Shown: positions 34,290 through 42,178 of the stretch, piece after piece
Position numbering within the stretch: the first letter of the stretch is position 1
Layout: each line of letters opens with the position of its first letter
Assembly: GCF_010731895.1 (NCBI RefSeq)
Contig: NZ_AP022596.1
Location: forward strand, 5,890,001 to 5,954,000
DNA: 64,000 bases
Direction: 5' to 3'
Source of the DNA: Mycolicibacterium helvum
GTDB lineage: Bacteria > Actinomycetota > Actinomycetes > Mycobacteriales > Mycobacteriaceae
The notes under the pieces: model-generated
Told to the model about the DNA's origin: nothing
Database searches by the model: none
The model's input: only the letters and a program-made list of their open reading frames with translations
Translations under genes and position numbers: made by a program

Positions 34290-34349
34290 ATAACCGCAGT
34301 TCAGGATCTGTATCTAGCTGAACTATCCATTCGCAATAGGCTCAAAATT

Positions 34350-34377
34350 ATGCGTAGCGTACGCATAAACTACGCAC
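34350..34377. repeat. arm-type repeat cluster, element A left end
   Basis: ATGCGTA-GCG-TACGCAT (34350-34366) is a perfect inverted repeat, followed by CTACGCAC (34370-34377). The same CTACGCAC/T word recurs near the other att copies (39730-39748, 39968-39975), as expected for integrase arm sites. Confidence 0.45.
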
Positions 34378-34542
34378 AATGTCTGCGCAGGTCCGCCTGG
34401 GTTTTTTCGGGAAATAGGTCATGCAATCCGTTGCGCGGCGCCCCGCGACTGCCCCGACCTGCAGAAACTGTCAGCGACCACCTCCGACGGAGGCCGGGTC
34501 ATGAAAAATGTCCGGCGTGTTCCTATTGCGATATAGGTACAC

Positions 34543-34560
34543 GCGTGAAATTCTTCACGC
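34543..34560. promoter_or_regulatory. operator palindrome before element A operon
   Basis: GCGTGAA-ATTC-TTCACGC, perfect 7-base arms, ends at the base before the ATG at 34561. TATAGG at 34532-34537 could be the -10, putting the palindrome over the transcript start. The downstream XRE-ImmA protein is the natural candidate binder. Confidence 0.55.
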
Positions 34561-35199
34561 ATGAACCTGCATTTGCAGCGCGCGTGCGACCGGATTGTGC
34601 AACGGAATCAAGCGGCGTTTGCCGAACTCCGGCGTGACGTCATTAGCGCCGTCCGCGGGGCTGCCCAGCTCTTCGAGCCGATCTTCGAGGACCCCTCGGA
34701 CATTCACGGTCAGTGGCATTGCACGACCGTGCGTGGTCTGCTGCTGAAGGTCAGGGTCGATCGCGAAAGTGGCCTGATTGGGCATGGCACTCCGCCTGCC
34801 CTTCGGACTCACTGCGGCCAGGGGATGTCAGTGGTGCTCAACGTCGGTCGCACGGAGATCCGAGTTCGGAAGGCCCCGGCCGAAGTGTTTGCTGAAGACC
34901 GAGAACGACTTGTTGTGTACCCGCAAGCCACTGGCGGGGAGCAGCTCTCCTTCGGCCCCGAATTCGATGAGTTTGCGTCCGTCCCCGATTCTCGCTGGTA
35001 TGTGCTCTGGACCTTAAGTCCTGACGCGATCCAAGTGCCGGATGTTTTCTTGGCTGCGGTGGCCGGCATCGACGATCCGGCGAGAACGATCGTGTGGGCA
35101 TCCACCTCTCTGCCACGTCTCGCACAAGAGTCGGGTGACGACGACTTCGACGACTTCCGCAAGCCTGACGAGTGTTCCGGCTCACCCGACCCGGCGTGA
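34561..35199 (+). CDS. unrecognised element A protein upstream of XRE-ImmA
   Basis: 212 aa; I do not recognise a family. No signal peptide or membrane segment. The N-terminal 40 residues look helical, followed by a mixed alpha/beta region with VRGLLLKVRVD and VVLNVGRTEIRVRKAP, and an acidic tail (GDDDFDDF). It directly follows an operator palindrome and precedes the XRE-ImmA gene by 70 bases on the same strand, so the two are probably one unit. A protein protected or cleaved by the ImmA peptidase is a possible role, by inference from position only. Confidence 0.6.
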   Translation: MNLHLQRACDRIVQRNQAAFAELRRDVISAVRGAAQLFEPIFEDPSDIHGQWHCTTVRGLLLKVRVDRESGLIGHGTPPALRTHCGQGMSVVLNVGRTEIRVRKAPAEVFAEDRERLVVYPQATGGEQLSFGPEFDEFASVPDSRWYVLWTLSPDAIQVPDVFLAAVAGIDDPARTIVWASTSLPRLAQESGDDDFDDFRKPDECSGSPDPA

Positions 35200-35269
35200 T
35201 GCAGAAGTCAGCGGTGCGCCAGGATCAGTCAAATGTCTTACTGGTGTTCGGGTTTCAATCGGGGGAGCT

Positions 35270-36478
35270 TTGACGACGGTCTATGAGATTTTCGGACTGC
35301 GTGTACGGCAGGCGCGGCTGATGCGGCGGATGACGGCGACGACGGTCCTGCAAGCTGTAGGGTGGAAAGGCGCACGACTCACCCGCCTGGAGCGGTCAGA
35401 GACCGCCAAGATCACCGACGCCGACCTAACCTCGCTAGCGTCGGCACTGAGATTTCCTGCGGCCTTCCTTCGGTCTGCTCCGATCAACAAAGTCGAGCCC
35501 AACCAGTTGTCTTTCCGCGCCCCCAAGTCAACGTCAGAATCCGAAAAAAGCCGGGTGGCGCAATTCATCGCGCTATCGGGAGATCTTTTGATCGAGCTGG
35601 ATCGGCGTCATAAACTTCCGCCCGTTCGGTTGTCACCACCGCCGACTCGTAAGGACATTGCTTCGGCGGCCGCCTACGCGCGCAAGTGCCTGAAGGTTGG
35701 CGCAGAGACACCGATCGGCGACTTGACGCATCTTCTTGAGCGCAACGGGGTTCCAGTATTGATACGAGCCGAGCGCTTTAGCGGCTCGAATGTTGCGGCC
35801 AGTAGCCACGGCCGCAACGAGCGACATCTTGGATGCTCGGCATGGATCGGCGAGTTCGGCGAACGCCCGATAGTAGTGCTGCGCGAATTGGATTCATGGG
35901 AAAGAACTCGTTGGACACTCGCCCACGAGATCGGCCATCTATTGCTGCACAACGACGTTGATGAAATGACCAACACGCACGAAGACGAAGCGTCACGCTT
36001 CGCCTCAGAACTTCTCGCACCGTTCGCAGCCATAGCGGCATCATTTCCACAGAGCGCTCCGACGCTGTTGAACCTACTTCCGGTTAAGCAGGAGTGGGGA
36101 ATATCGTTGGGCGCGTTACTAACTCACCTTCATGAATCTGGTGGGCTCGACTCTGCCCGGTACGAGATGTTGCGTAAACAGCTCTACACACGGATCAACG
36201 CAGACACTGGATTCACGTGGGGCCGAACAGAGCCGGGTTGGGATGACCGTCTTCCGGAACGCCCGCGGCTTCTGAGTAAATGGATCGAATTCGCATTCGG
36301 GGTGAGCGGTCCAGAGGCGCTCGCCGCCCAGCAAGGGATGTGGCCGGTGGACATTCTGGCGGAATTTCTTGTCGGCCAGCGTTCGCCTGCCAATTCAACC
36401 GATCCTCCACCTCTGTCCAGGCCCAAGGAGCCTGGTGCCGTGGTGGACTTCGCTTCGTACAGGGAGCGCCGCGCCTAG
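35270..36478 (+). CDS. XRE-ImmA/IrrE regulator-metallopeptidase
   Basis: 402 aa in two domains. Residues 1-70 form a Cro/CI helix-turn-helix (RVRQARLMRRMTATTVLQAVGWKGARLTRLERSE). Residues about 120-260 form an ImmA/IrrE zinc peptidase with HEIGH at 219-223 and a third-ligand Glu near 240 (DEASRFASELLAP). Such fusions switch mobile elements by cleaving a repressor, or act as toxin-antitoxin or defence regulators. I start at the TTG at 35270 after GGGGGAG; upstream in-frame codons give no family sequence. The C-terminal about 100 residues are unassigned. It has lower GC than the core genes. Confidence 0.85.
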   Translation: MTTVYEIFGLRVRQARLMRRMTATTVLQAVGWKGARLTRLERSETAKITDADLTSLASALRFPAAFLRSAPINKVEPNQLSFRAPKSTSESEKSRVAQFIALSGDLLIELDRRHKLPPVRLSPPPTRKDIASAAAYARKCLKVGAETPIGDLTHLLERNGVPVLIRAERFSGSNVAASSHGRNERHLGCSAWIGEFGERPIVVLRELDSWERTRWTLAHEIGHLLLHNDVDEMTNTHEDEASRFASELLAPFAAIAASFPQSAPTLLNLLPVKQEWGISLGALLTHLHESGGLDSARYEMLRKQLYTRINADTGFTWGRTEPGWDDRLPERPRLLSKWIEFAFGVSGPEALAAQQGMWPVDILAEFLVGQRSPANSTDPPPLSRPKEPGAVVDFASYRERRA

Positions 36479-36521
36479 CCTGCAAAAGAGCTTTCGATCG
36501 GGCAATCGCCTGCAGCGAGAT

Positions 36522-37319
36522 TTGGTCGTATCGCTATATGAGAAAGGCACCAGCGGGGTGGACGAGAGTATCGAGGGACTCGCCAAGTGGTTTGTCGAGT
36601 CAGAATGGCCGTCACTTCCTTGCCCAAAGTGCGACATCGGCCGACTTATCCTGCTCAACGGTGACCTTCGCGCCGACAAGGTCAACGCTCATACCGCAAG
36701 TTGGACTGAGTGGGGTGATCCGTCAGATATAGGAGGGGTCTTCGTCGCGCGCCTCCAGTGCTCGCGCAGCACTTGCCGAGAAGTAGTCGCAGTGGCAGGG
36801 GATTTTGGAACCGACCAGGCGTACGAGTACGGCGGCTCCGATCTCGGCTACGTGACAGTGCTCAAAGTTCGTACGATGCACCCAGCCGTCCCTTTATTCG
36901 TTCCTCCGATCGCGACGCCCGAGTCGGTACGAATTGATCTGAACCGTGCGGCCGCCACGATATGGCTCGACCCGCCCTCAGCAATTACATGCCTTCGCCG
37001 AAGCCTCGAATCCCTGCTGACCGAGCTCGGCGTTCCAGCAGAGTCGACCGGTCAGAAGAAGCCGAAACGGCTCACTCTGCATCAGCGCTTGACATTATTC
37101 AGGGATCAGCGACCGGATGTCTCCGACCTGCTCGAGGCAGTCAAATGGGTTGGAAACGACGCGACTCACGAAGGTGGGCAAATTACGGTGGACGACGCGC
37201 TCAAGATTGCGGCCTTTCTGGAGGTCGCGCTTGGAATGCTCTATGTCGTAGATAATTCCGAGATTCTTAAGCACGCGAAGGCGATAGTGAGGGCAAAAAG
37301 GTTGGTCCCGAAACCGTAG
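36522..37319 (+). CDS. zinc-ribbon and DUF4145-type protein
   Basis: About 265 aa. The N-terminal part has CPKC at about residues 32-35 and a second Cys pair (CSRSTC, about 81-86), a likely zinc ribbon. The C-terminal part (about 165-250) fits DUF4145: CLRRSLESLLTELG ... LEAVKWVGNDATHEGG ... DDALKIAAFLEVALG. DUF4145 is common next to restriction and other defence genes, with no established chemistry. The start is unsure: a TTG at 36522, a GTG at 36558, or an ATG at 36369 deep inside the XRE-ImmA gene. I chose the first non-overlapping one. Confidence 0.7.
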   Translation: MVVSLYEKGTSGVDESIEGLAKWFVESEWPSLPCPKCDIGRLILLNGDLRADKVNAHTASWTEWGDPSDIGGVFVARLQCSRSTCREVVAVAGDFGTDQAYEYGGSDLGYVTVLKVRTMHPAVPLFVPPIATPESVRIDLNRAAATIWLDPPSAITCLRRSLESLLTELGVPAESTGQKKPKRLTLHQRLTLFRDQRPDVSDLLEAVKWVGNDATHEGGQITVDDALKIAAFLEVALGMLYVVDNSEILKHAKAIVRAKRLVPKP

Positions 37320-37435
37320 TCAAATATCGAGTTCCAGCTGAGTGATGGCCGCAAGTGATCACGGAATCCCTTGCCTGCGCAAATACGGGTGGAGCGACCA
37401 CTCGATACGGGTACCACCATCTCGTCGGCCGACAT

Positions 37436-37624
37436 CTAGATGTCGCGATCGAGCCACACAATCGCGTCCGCAATCGTGAGTAGATCCTGCTTCGTTCGGT
37501 CGTCGTATATGTCTGCTTTCCGTGCCAGCCGCGAGAGAATGGAGTGCGTTGCCGCCAGCGCTTCCGCGACTCGCTGAGCTAAGACATCCTCTGGTCCGTC
37601 GTAACGAGTTTCAATTGCACTCAT
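37436..37624 (-). CDS. unrecognised small helical protein
   Basis: 62 aa (MSAIETRYDG... to IVWLDRDI). Mostly helical and amphipathic, no membrane segment or signal. The ATG at 37624 has GGGAGGAG at the right distance and overlaps the stop of the upstream gene as ATGA, so the two are translationally coupled. Such coupled small pairs are often toxin-antitoxin-like or subunits of one complex; nothing in the sequence decides which. Confidence 0.6.
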   Translation of the reverse strand: MSAIETRYDGPEDVLAQRVAEALAATHSILSRLARKADIYDDRTKQDLLTIADAIVWLDRDI

Positions 37625-38181
37625 TGCTCCTCCCAAAGGGAGTCGACGGTATCGCGGTCATCGACAATTTTGGCCTGCGCAACCTCTTGTTGGATTCGGC
37701 CGATGTTCTGAAGCGCCTCGGCGAGATCGCCAAAGCTACTCCGGTCGTATAGGTCCTGGGGCAAGACGCCCGCCGTGGGTTCGAAAGGGAATCCGTGAGC
37801 TTTCAAGACCCTAGTAAGCCGATCGACACGCGCACCGTACAGGAACTTGAAGAGTGCTGAATGGACTGCGGACGAGTCGAGCTTCCCGTACTGCTTGGGC
37901 TCTGGCCACTCGATCTCGTCGACAGCGCCTCGTAGCTGGTCAGCCAATTCGGCCGTCACTTCAGCCAGTTCGCGACGAAGAGCGCTGACGCCCTCCTTTC
38001 CAAGGGCCTTTGCCTGTTCCGGGTGCGCATTCGCGATTTTCTTGGCATATGCGTCAACCTCGGCGGCCATCCCGTCGGCGACTCGCGCGACACACTCAGC
38101 CTTGAGGTTGTCGAGTGCAGCCCATTCCTCAGCCTCAATTTGACGCAATCTCGCCAGCTCGGCAGCTGTTCCCTCACTCAT
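37621..38181 (-). CDS. unrecognised coiled-coil protein, coupled pair
   Basis: 186 aa. A long N-terminal helical region (residues 1 to about 95) with heptad-like Leu/Ala spacing (ELARLRQIEAEEWAALDNLKAE; LRRELAEVTAELADQLR), then a shorter domain containing LFKFLYGARVDRLTRVLKAHGFPFEP. No signal, membrane or catalytic motif. It is first in the pair with the 62-aa gene (ATGA). It lies divergently from the membrane-protein gene at 38311, and TAGGCT eight bases before the ATG is a possible promoter. Confidence 0.65.
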   Translation of the reverse strand: MSEGTAAELARLRQIEAEEWAALDNLKAECVARVADGMAAEVDAYAKKIANAHPEQAKALGKEGVSALRRELAEVTAELADQLRGAVDEIEWPEPKQYGKLDSSAVHSALFKFLYGARVDRLTRVLKAHGFPFEPTAGVLPQDLYDRSSFGDLAEALQNIGRIQQEVAQAKIVDDRDTVDSLWEEQ

Positions 38182-38298
38182 GGTTGCCGAGCCTAAGACC
38201 GCCGGTCGGAGTAGCCTCGCCGACTCGCACGACGACCGCCCAGGAATTGTCTATGCCTCGGTCGCGTGCCGTGAGGTCGGCCACCCATCGCACGGCGA

Positions 38299-38304
38299 TA
38301 CGGT
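38299..38304 (+). promoter_or_regulatory. -10 of leaderless element A membrane gene
   Basis: TACGGT followed by six bases (CTCGCC) and the ATG at 38311. The pattern equals that of core genes in this window, so this island gene seems adapted to mycobacterial expression. Confidence 0.5.
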
Positions 38305-38310
38305 CTCGCC

Positions 38311-38943
38311 ATGTCTAAGTGCCCGCGGCGCATCCCCTGGCCGATTGTCTGCGTAGTTGGTTGGCTTTTCGCGATCGCCTTCGGCGCGACCGCGGCGATT
38401 CAACACATCGAGCTAGCCGATCGACACCTGCATATCGAATGGGGCAACGCGGCCGAATGGGCGTCTGGTGTCTTCGGCGGAGTGGCCGCGGTCGCAGCGT
38501 TTGGCGCGCTGTTCTACGCCGCCCGCGAGTGGAGTGCGACGCAGACCGAGCGCCGCGACAACGAGGCCGACCAAGCGCGGCTCATTGTGGCTCAGCCGGT
38601 TGATCCGCAGCACTGGTCACCACCGCCGATTCACAGGTGGCCTGTTGTCGTCGCCAACCACAGCACAGCTGCGGTTTTCAACGTAGATATGACAGAGATC
38701 AGCGAGGACGTGATGGTTCTACATCTCGGAGGCCCGAGCGCTCGATTGAGTCGTCTGGTCCGGCTCCCAGTGCTGCAGCCGGGCGAACAGACCCAGGACG
38801 TCTCCGTCATGCTCGGCAGCGGTCACCGCGAGCTGCTCGACGAGACTCCAGCCGCTGAGTATCTCGTCTTTAGGTTCACCGACGCTCATGGGCGACGGTG
38901 GCAGCGCACAGGGAGCCGCCAGCCGGTACGCATTTACGACTGA
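38311..38943 (+). CDS. unrecognised two-helix membrane protein
   Basis: 210 aa. Two transmembrane helices (about residues 10-32 and 50-68) with a short loop, then a cytosolic domain of about 140 residues: a charged helix (REWSATQTERRDNEADQARL) followed by a beta-rich part with PVVVANHSTAAVFNVDMTEI and YLVFRFTDAHGRRWQR. The layout, two helices plus a soluble sensor- or effector-like domain, is common among phage-defence and abortive-infection proteins, but I find no signature to support that. The next gene starts 35 bases on. Confidence 0.65.
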   Translation: MSKCPRRIPWPIVCVVGWLFAIAFGATAAIQHIELADRHLHIEWGNAAEWASGVFGGVAAVAAFGALFYAAREWSATQTERRDNEADQARLIVAQPVDPQHWSPPPIHRWPVVVANHSTAAVFNVDMTEISEDVMVLHLGGPSARLSRLVRLPVLQPGEQTQDVSVMLGSGHRELLDETPAAEYLVFRFTDAHGRRWQRTGSRQPVRIYD

Positions 38944-38977
38944 GCAACCCGCAGACAGCCGTGGAACGATTGCCCCT

Positions 38978-39529
38978 GTGAACAGGCGGCAATGGAACCG
39001 GAAGATCCGGTCACTGATCGGACCGGCAACCATCGATGGTGGCCGCCGGCACGCTCATCAGATTGCAGAGATGTTGGACGTGTTGCCTGATGCCATCTTC
39101 AGAAAAGGTGCGTCAGAACTGTGGCAGCAGGTGGGTATCGACGCGTTCTTTAGTTACGCCCGGACCTTGATCGAGTTCCTGATGGTAAGGCCAACCGGCG
39201 ACGATGGCGACCTTACGGCGCACGACGTTCTCGGCACCACGACCTGGCTGCCCGACTACCAAGCTGACCCTCGACTGCATGAGCGGCTGTTGACCGTCTG
39301 GGATCTGTCCAGCAAGCAGCAAGGGCACTTCAGCATCGGTCGGGCCGCGGCTCTCGTGATGGGCCGCCCGGAGCTGGACGAAATTGCCGACGACGTGCTC
39401 ACCATCTGGGACCAGTTCGCCCAGACCGCCAATCACCCCGACACGCCGACGAGGGCCAATTTCAACATGTACCGCGAAGCGCCCTCAGGCCTTGCTAACC
39501 GAATTTGCAAATGGTTACGGAGGCGTTAG
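38978..39529 (+). CDS. unrecognised soluble protein of element A
   Basis: 183 aa from the GTG at 38978. No signal or membrane segment; mostly helical. It has ARTLIEFLMVRPTGDDGDLTAHDVL near residue 60 and DLSSKQQGHFSIGRAAALVMGRPELDE near 110. The wording RTLIEFL ... HFSIGRA suggests an HEPN-like helical fold, but the R-x4-6-H RNase motif is not clearly present. Probably co-transcribed with the membrane protein at 38311. An earlier ATG at 38888 would overlap that gene by 56 bases. Confidence 0.6.
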   Translation: MNRRQWNRKIRSLIGPATIDGGRRHAHQIAEMLDVLPDAIFRKGASELWQQVGIDAFFSYARTLIEFLMVRPTGDDGDLTAHDVLGTTTWLPDYQADPRLHERLLTVWDLSSKQQGHFSIGRAAALVMGRPELDEIADDVLTIWDQFAQTANHPDTPTRANFNMYREAPSGLANRICKWLRRR

Positions 39530-40292
39530 CCGAAATTCGGCTATGGGTTGGCGGCTCGACATGGCGTCTACAACCCGCTAGCACACCGGTCACGAACCTT
39601 GCCGACCGCGAACTGCGTGGCAAGTGATCTCGCGTTGTACACGAAAACGTCACGCGCCGTCAGGGACTGGCCTGTCCGTCCAAACGGACACGAAATCCGT
39701 TCTTCTGCTGCCGAGCACCAGATCCGACGCTACGCATACGCTACGCACATTCATGCCAACCCATACTCATCGACCAACACCAATAAGCACTCTGATCTGC
39801 GCTGATTCTCACTACCGTCATCATCGTCGCAGGTGCAAACGTCGAGAGAAAGAAGTTCAAAACCCGTGCAGTGTGAGTTCGAATCTCACCGAGGGCACCA
39901 GAAACCGCAGGTCAATGCCTGTATTTGGACCGCTAGTAATTTCTTTTGCAATTACTACCCGCACGTCCTACGCACAGTGTCCTCGCAGGTCAGGTGCCAT
40001 GATCCGGAGAGATCCGTTTAGTAATCCGTCGGCCCATCTCTGACCTGCGGAAACAGCCAGAGGTACCGGCCACGTCGGGCCGAAACACGGCCGGCCCACG
40101 GCCGCGTTCATCCCGATCGGGTCACATATTTGCGGCACGCGCTCGTGTCGGCACTCGCCGAGTGGGGCTGCTCTGTTCTCCGTCAATCGAGTAGTAAGCC
40201 GCTGCCTGCAACACGGAATGAAATATCGCCCATAACGATTTCACACCTGTAACATCCGTAACAATTACCACAGGCCGGTCGGGAGGCTACGC
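39530..40292. other. att junction region between elements A and B
   Basis: 763 bases without a convincing gene. Contents: a hairpin TGTCCGT-CCAA-ACGGACA (39673-39690) that may terminate the element A genes; arm-type words CTACGCATACGCTACGCAC (39730-39748) and CTACGCAC (39968-39975); the exact 45-bp tRNA 3' repeat (39856-39900); and the element B left end, related to 34290-34490. The last 90 bases hold the leader of the 40293 gene. Confidence 0.6.
39856..39900 (+). repeat. att-type direct repeat, copy 2
   Basis: 45 bases identical to 34245-34289, from the anticodon loop to CCA. The base before it (G for A) and the base after it (G for A) differ, so the identity ends sharply on both sides, as at a recombination core. 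The 5' half of a tRNA is absent, so this copy cannot make a tRNA. Confidence 0.85.
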
Positions 40293-40772
40293 GTGGTCAA
40301 GGGCCAACGGCAGCAGGGACGCTCACCATTTTCGTGGACGGGTGGCAGCACCGCTGCGCTCGTAGTGTCTGTCGTCGTCGGGACAACCGCGTGGTTGACC
40401 ACTCATCCCATCGGCGACACCGTAGGTGGCACGCCACACGCCGCCGAGCCGACGGGTACCTCCGATCAGGATCAGATCCGCCATGTCCTGCAAGCGATGT
40501 CAGACGCCTACAACGATAAGGATGTCCGGGGCGCTGAAGGCAACCTATGCGCCTACGAACGCGCCCAGTGGAATCCGCAACTGGAGAGTAAGTGGCTGGC
40601 CTATCGCTTGCAGCACGGAGCCGCCCAGATCACCATCAGGTCCGTCGATGTCAGAGGCGCGGCAGCGCACGTCACCGGGACTCAGATCTACGCCAACGAC
40701 GCTGCGCCTCATCAGTTCACGGCCGAGATGGGACGTGTAGCTCACGGGTGGAAGATGTGCTCGTCGACCTAG
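40293..40772 (+). CDS. membrane-anchored NTF2-like domain protein
   Basis: 159 aa from a GTG with GGGAGG six bases upstream. One N-terminal membrane helix (about residues 18-36), then a domain with IRHVLQAMSDAYNDKDVRGAEGNLC ... VRGAAAHVTGTQIYAND ... VAHGWKMCSS. The QAMSDAYN-type helix and the C-terminal strands are those of the small NTF2-like domains (DUF4878/Mce-associated type) on many exported mycobacterial proteins. Two Cys (near 87 and 156) may pair. Function unknown. Confidence 0.72.
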   Translation: MVKGQRQQGRSPFSWTGGSTAALVVSVVVGTTAWLTTHPIGDTVGGTPHAAEPTGTSDQDQIRHVLQAMSDAYNDKDVRGAEGNLCAYERAQWNPQLESKWLAYRLQHGAAQITIRSVDVRGAAAHVTGTQIYANDAAPHQFTAEMGRVAHGWKMCSST

Positions 40773-40870
40773 GTCAGTAAGTGACATCCAACGCAGCCAC
40801 ACCAGCGAGTACGCACATTGGATCCTGGCGCCTTTGTCGACCTACAGTGATAGCTGCGCTTTGGCCGTTG

Positions 40871-41518
40871 TCACCGGTCGCCAAGACCATAGGTGTATTC
40901 GCCCGTATCCCAATTCATGGTCGCGTGGTATTTGTGACCGCTCAACGTCCCGTCGCCATTGTCCCGTGTTGCAGCGAAGCATTCGAAGATTGTGGTCCTG
41001 GCGGTCAGGTCATCGGTCGATCCGCCACCGACCGGATCGCATGACACGGACAACACCGGCCCGTCGAATAAACCACCGTTGATGTGCTTCTGCGCCAGCG
41101 TCGTTATGGACGCCTCGAGGTCCTTTACAGCCGCAGCGCGTTGAGCACGCTTTGCCTCGGTATCGCGTCGGACCTGATCGGCTTGAGCTTGATCAGCAGC
41201 GGCCTTGTCAGCGGCGGCTTTGGATGATGCCGCTGCGCTTGCGTCGTTTCGCATCTGGGTGTCGTGGTTGTTCTTCCAGACCAGAGCTGCAACCCCAGCC
41301 CCAGCGAGAACGATTAGCGTTGCGACACAGGCGATGACGATGACGAGCTTCTTCTTGTTGGTGGCGGGCTTCTCCGCAGAGCCGGTGGCCTCGGCCGGAA
41401 ACGGAGTGGCATCGTCAGGCTCGGGAAGCGCCAGCCACCGCTCCCCGTCCCAATAACGTTGACCGCCCTGCGGCGCTGGATACCAACCGGGAGGCGCGCC
41501 ATCGGATTCACTGGGCAT
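40871..41518 (-). CDS. DUF2510 membrane protein with coiled coil
   Basis: 215 aa. The N-terminal DUF2510 motif reads GWYPAPQGGQRYWDGERW (about residues 11-28), then a Pro/Glu linker, one membrane helix (about 58-80), a highly charged Ala/Lys/Asp/Gln coiled coil (about 85-135), and an extracellular C-terminal domain with two Cys (about 159 and 179). This layout is typical of actinobacterial envelope proteins; no enzymatic role is visible. Confidence 0.8.
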   Translation of the reverse strand: MPSESDGAPPGWYPAPQGGQRYWDGERWLALPEPDDATPFPAEATGSAEKPATNKKKLVIVIACVATLIVLAGAGVAALVWKNNHDTQMRNDASAAASSKAAADKAAADQAQADQVRRDTEAKRAQRAAAVKDLEASITTLAQKHINGGLFDGPVLSVSCDPVGGGSTDDLTARTTIFECFAATRDNGDGTLSGHKYHATMNWDTGEYTYGLGDR

Positions 41519-41594
41519 TCGATGTTGTCACCTTCCGCTGCCGTTTCGACCAAGCCATACGACCCGAGCGAGCGGGTCAACGCGAACTGAGGGG

Positions 41595-41963
41595 TTAACC
41601 GAGGTGGCCCGGCTCATCAGGCAGCACCGTGTCCGGGGTCACCGGGTAGTACTCGTCGTCGGTGTCACGCTCTGCGACGTTGCCGCCGGGATAGTACGTG
41701 CAGTTGCTGTAGTACACGCCGCCCGAGCAACTACTACTCGGGTTTTCGTAGTGAGCTGGGTAACCTTCGATCCGGTGTCGTATCCACGACCCATCTGCAC
41801 GAATGGGGCTGTCACAAATCTGCCTGACCTGAGTGCCCAGGAAACCCCATGGGACCGCTTGGCAATTCGGGGGGATGGCATGCGCCGGCGTTGCCAATAC
41901 TATTGACGTTAGCGAAAGTGACGTGGCGACGACCCCGGCCGCCGCGGCCCTAACTGTGCGCAT
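41595..41963 (-). CDS. secreted CDGP-type small Cys-rich protein
   Basis: 122 aa. Signal peptide (about residues 1-29, cleavage after AHA), mature part starting IPPNCQAVPWGFLGTQVRQICDSP, with four Cys (C34, C50, C79, C87 approximately). It ends in YPVTPDTVLPDEPGHLG. The pattern matches the exported mycobacterial family named for its CDGP motif; here the motif is CDSP. GGGGG nine bases before the ATG and TATAGT further upstream supply start and promoter signals. Confidence 0.8.
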   Translation of the reverse strand: MRTVRAAAAGVVATSLSLTSIVLATPAHAIPPNCQAVPWGFLGTQVRQICDSPIRADGSWIRHRIEGYPAHYENPSSSCSGGVYYSNCTYYPGGNVAERDTDDEYYPVTPDTVLPDEPGHLG

Positions 41964-42134
41964 GATGTGATACCCCCGTGTCTTCGCTGTGACTATAGCG
42001 TTATTAACGCATTCGTCAACTTAATCAGACACGGATTCTGGTCAGTGAGATGCGGCGCGAGATCGAGCCGGTGAGCTCCCAGGGGGTCGGCATCGCATTT
42101 CCTGCCAATGTCATGTCAGGGCGAGTGCTGAGCG

Positions 42135-42173
42135 GCCCGCGCAGTGTGCGTTCGAATCTCACCGCGGGCACCA
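42135..42173 (+). repeat. diverged tRNA 3' copy (att copy 3), minihelix-like
   Basis: 39 bases with four differences from the tRNA 3' end. The changes make the first seven bases, GCCCGCG, complementary to CGCGGGC near the end, so it can fold as acceptor stem plus T-arm (one mismatch in the T-stem) with ACCA at the end. It lacks D-arm and anticodon arm. Confidence 0.7.
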
Positions 42174-42178
42174 AAAAT

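Larger units (their letters stand above)
34290..42173 (+). mobile_element. tRNA-integrated genomic island, two tandem elements
   Basis: Runs from the tRNA CCA end to the third, diverged copy of the tRNA 3' end. Element A is 34290-39900, element B 39901-42173. The DNA is visibly richer in A/T than the core on either side, and the genes are short and mostly unrecognised. The sequences just after copy 1 and copy 2 are related: for example 34371-34393 and 39969-39991 agree at 20 of 23 bases, and ACCTGCAGAAACTGTCAG at 34457 matches 40043-40060 closely. That indicates two related insertions side by side. No integrase, excisionase or relaxase is visible, so mobility would need help in trans. Confidence 0.7.

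Noticed and set aside
39624..40043. 139-codon open frame across the middle att site
   Set aside because: It runs through the tRNA repeat, is rich in Arg/His/Thr as expected of non-coding high-GC DNA, and has no ribosome site.
34290..42173. Hidden or frameshifted integrase or transposase in the island
   Set aside because: I looked on both strands for tyrosine-recombinase (R..HxxR..Y) and transposase motifs and found none.
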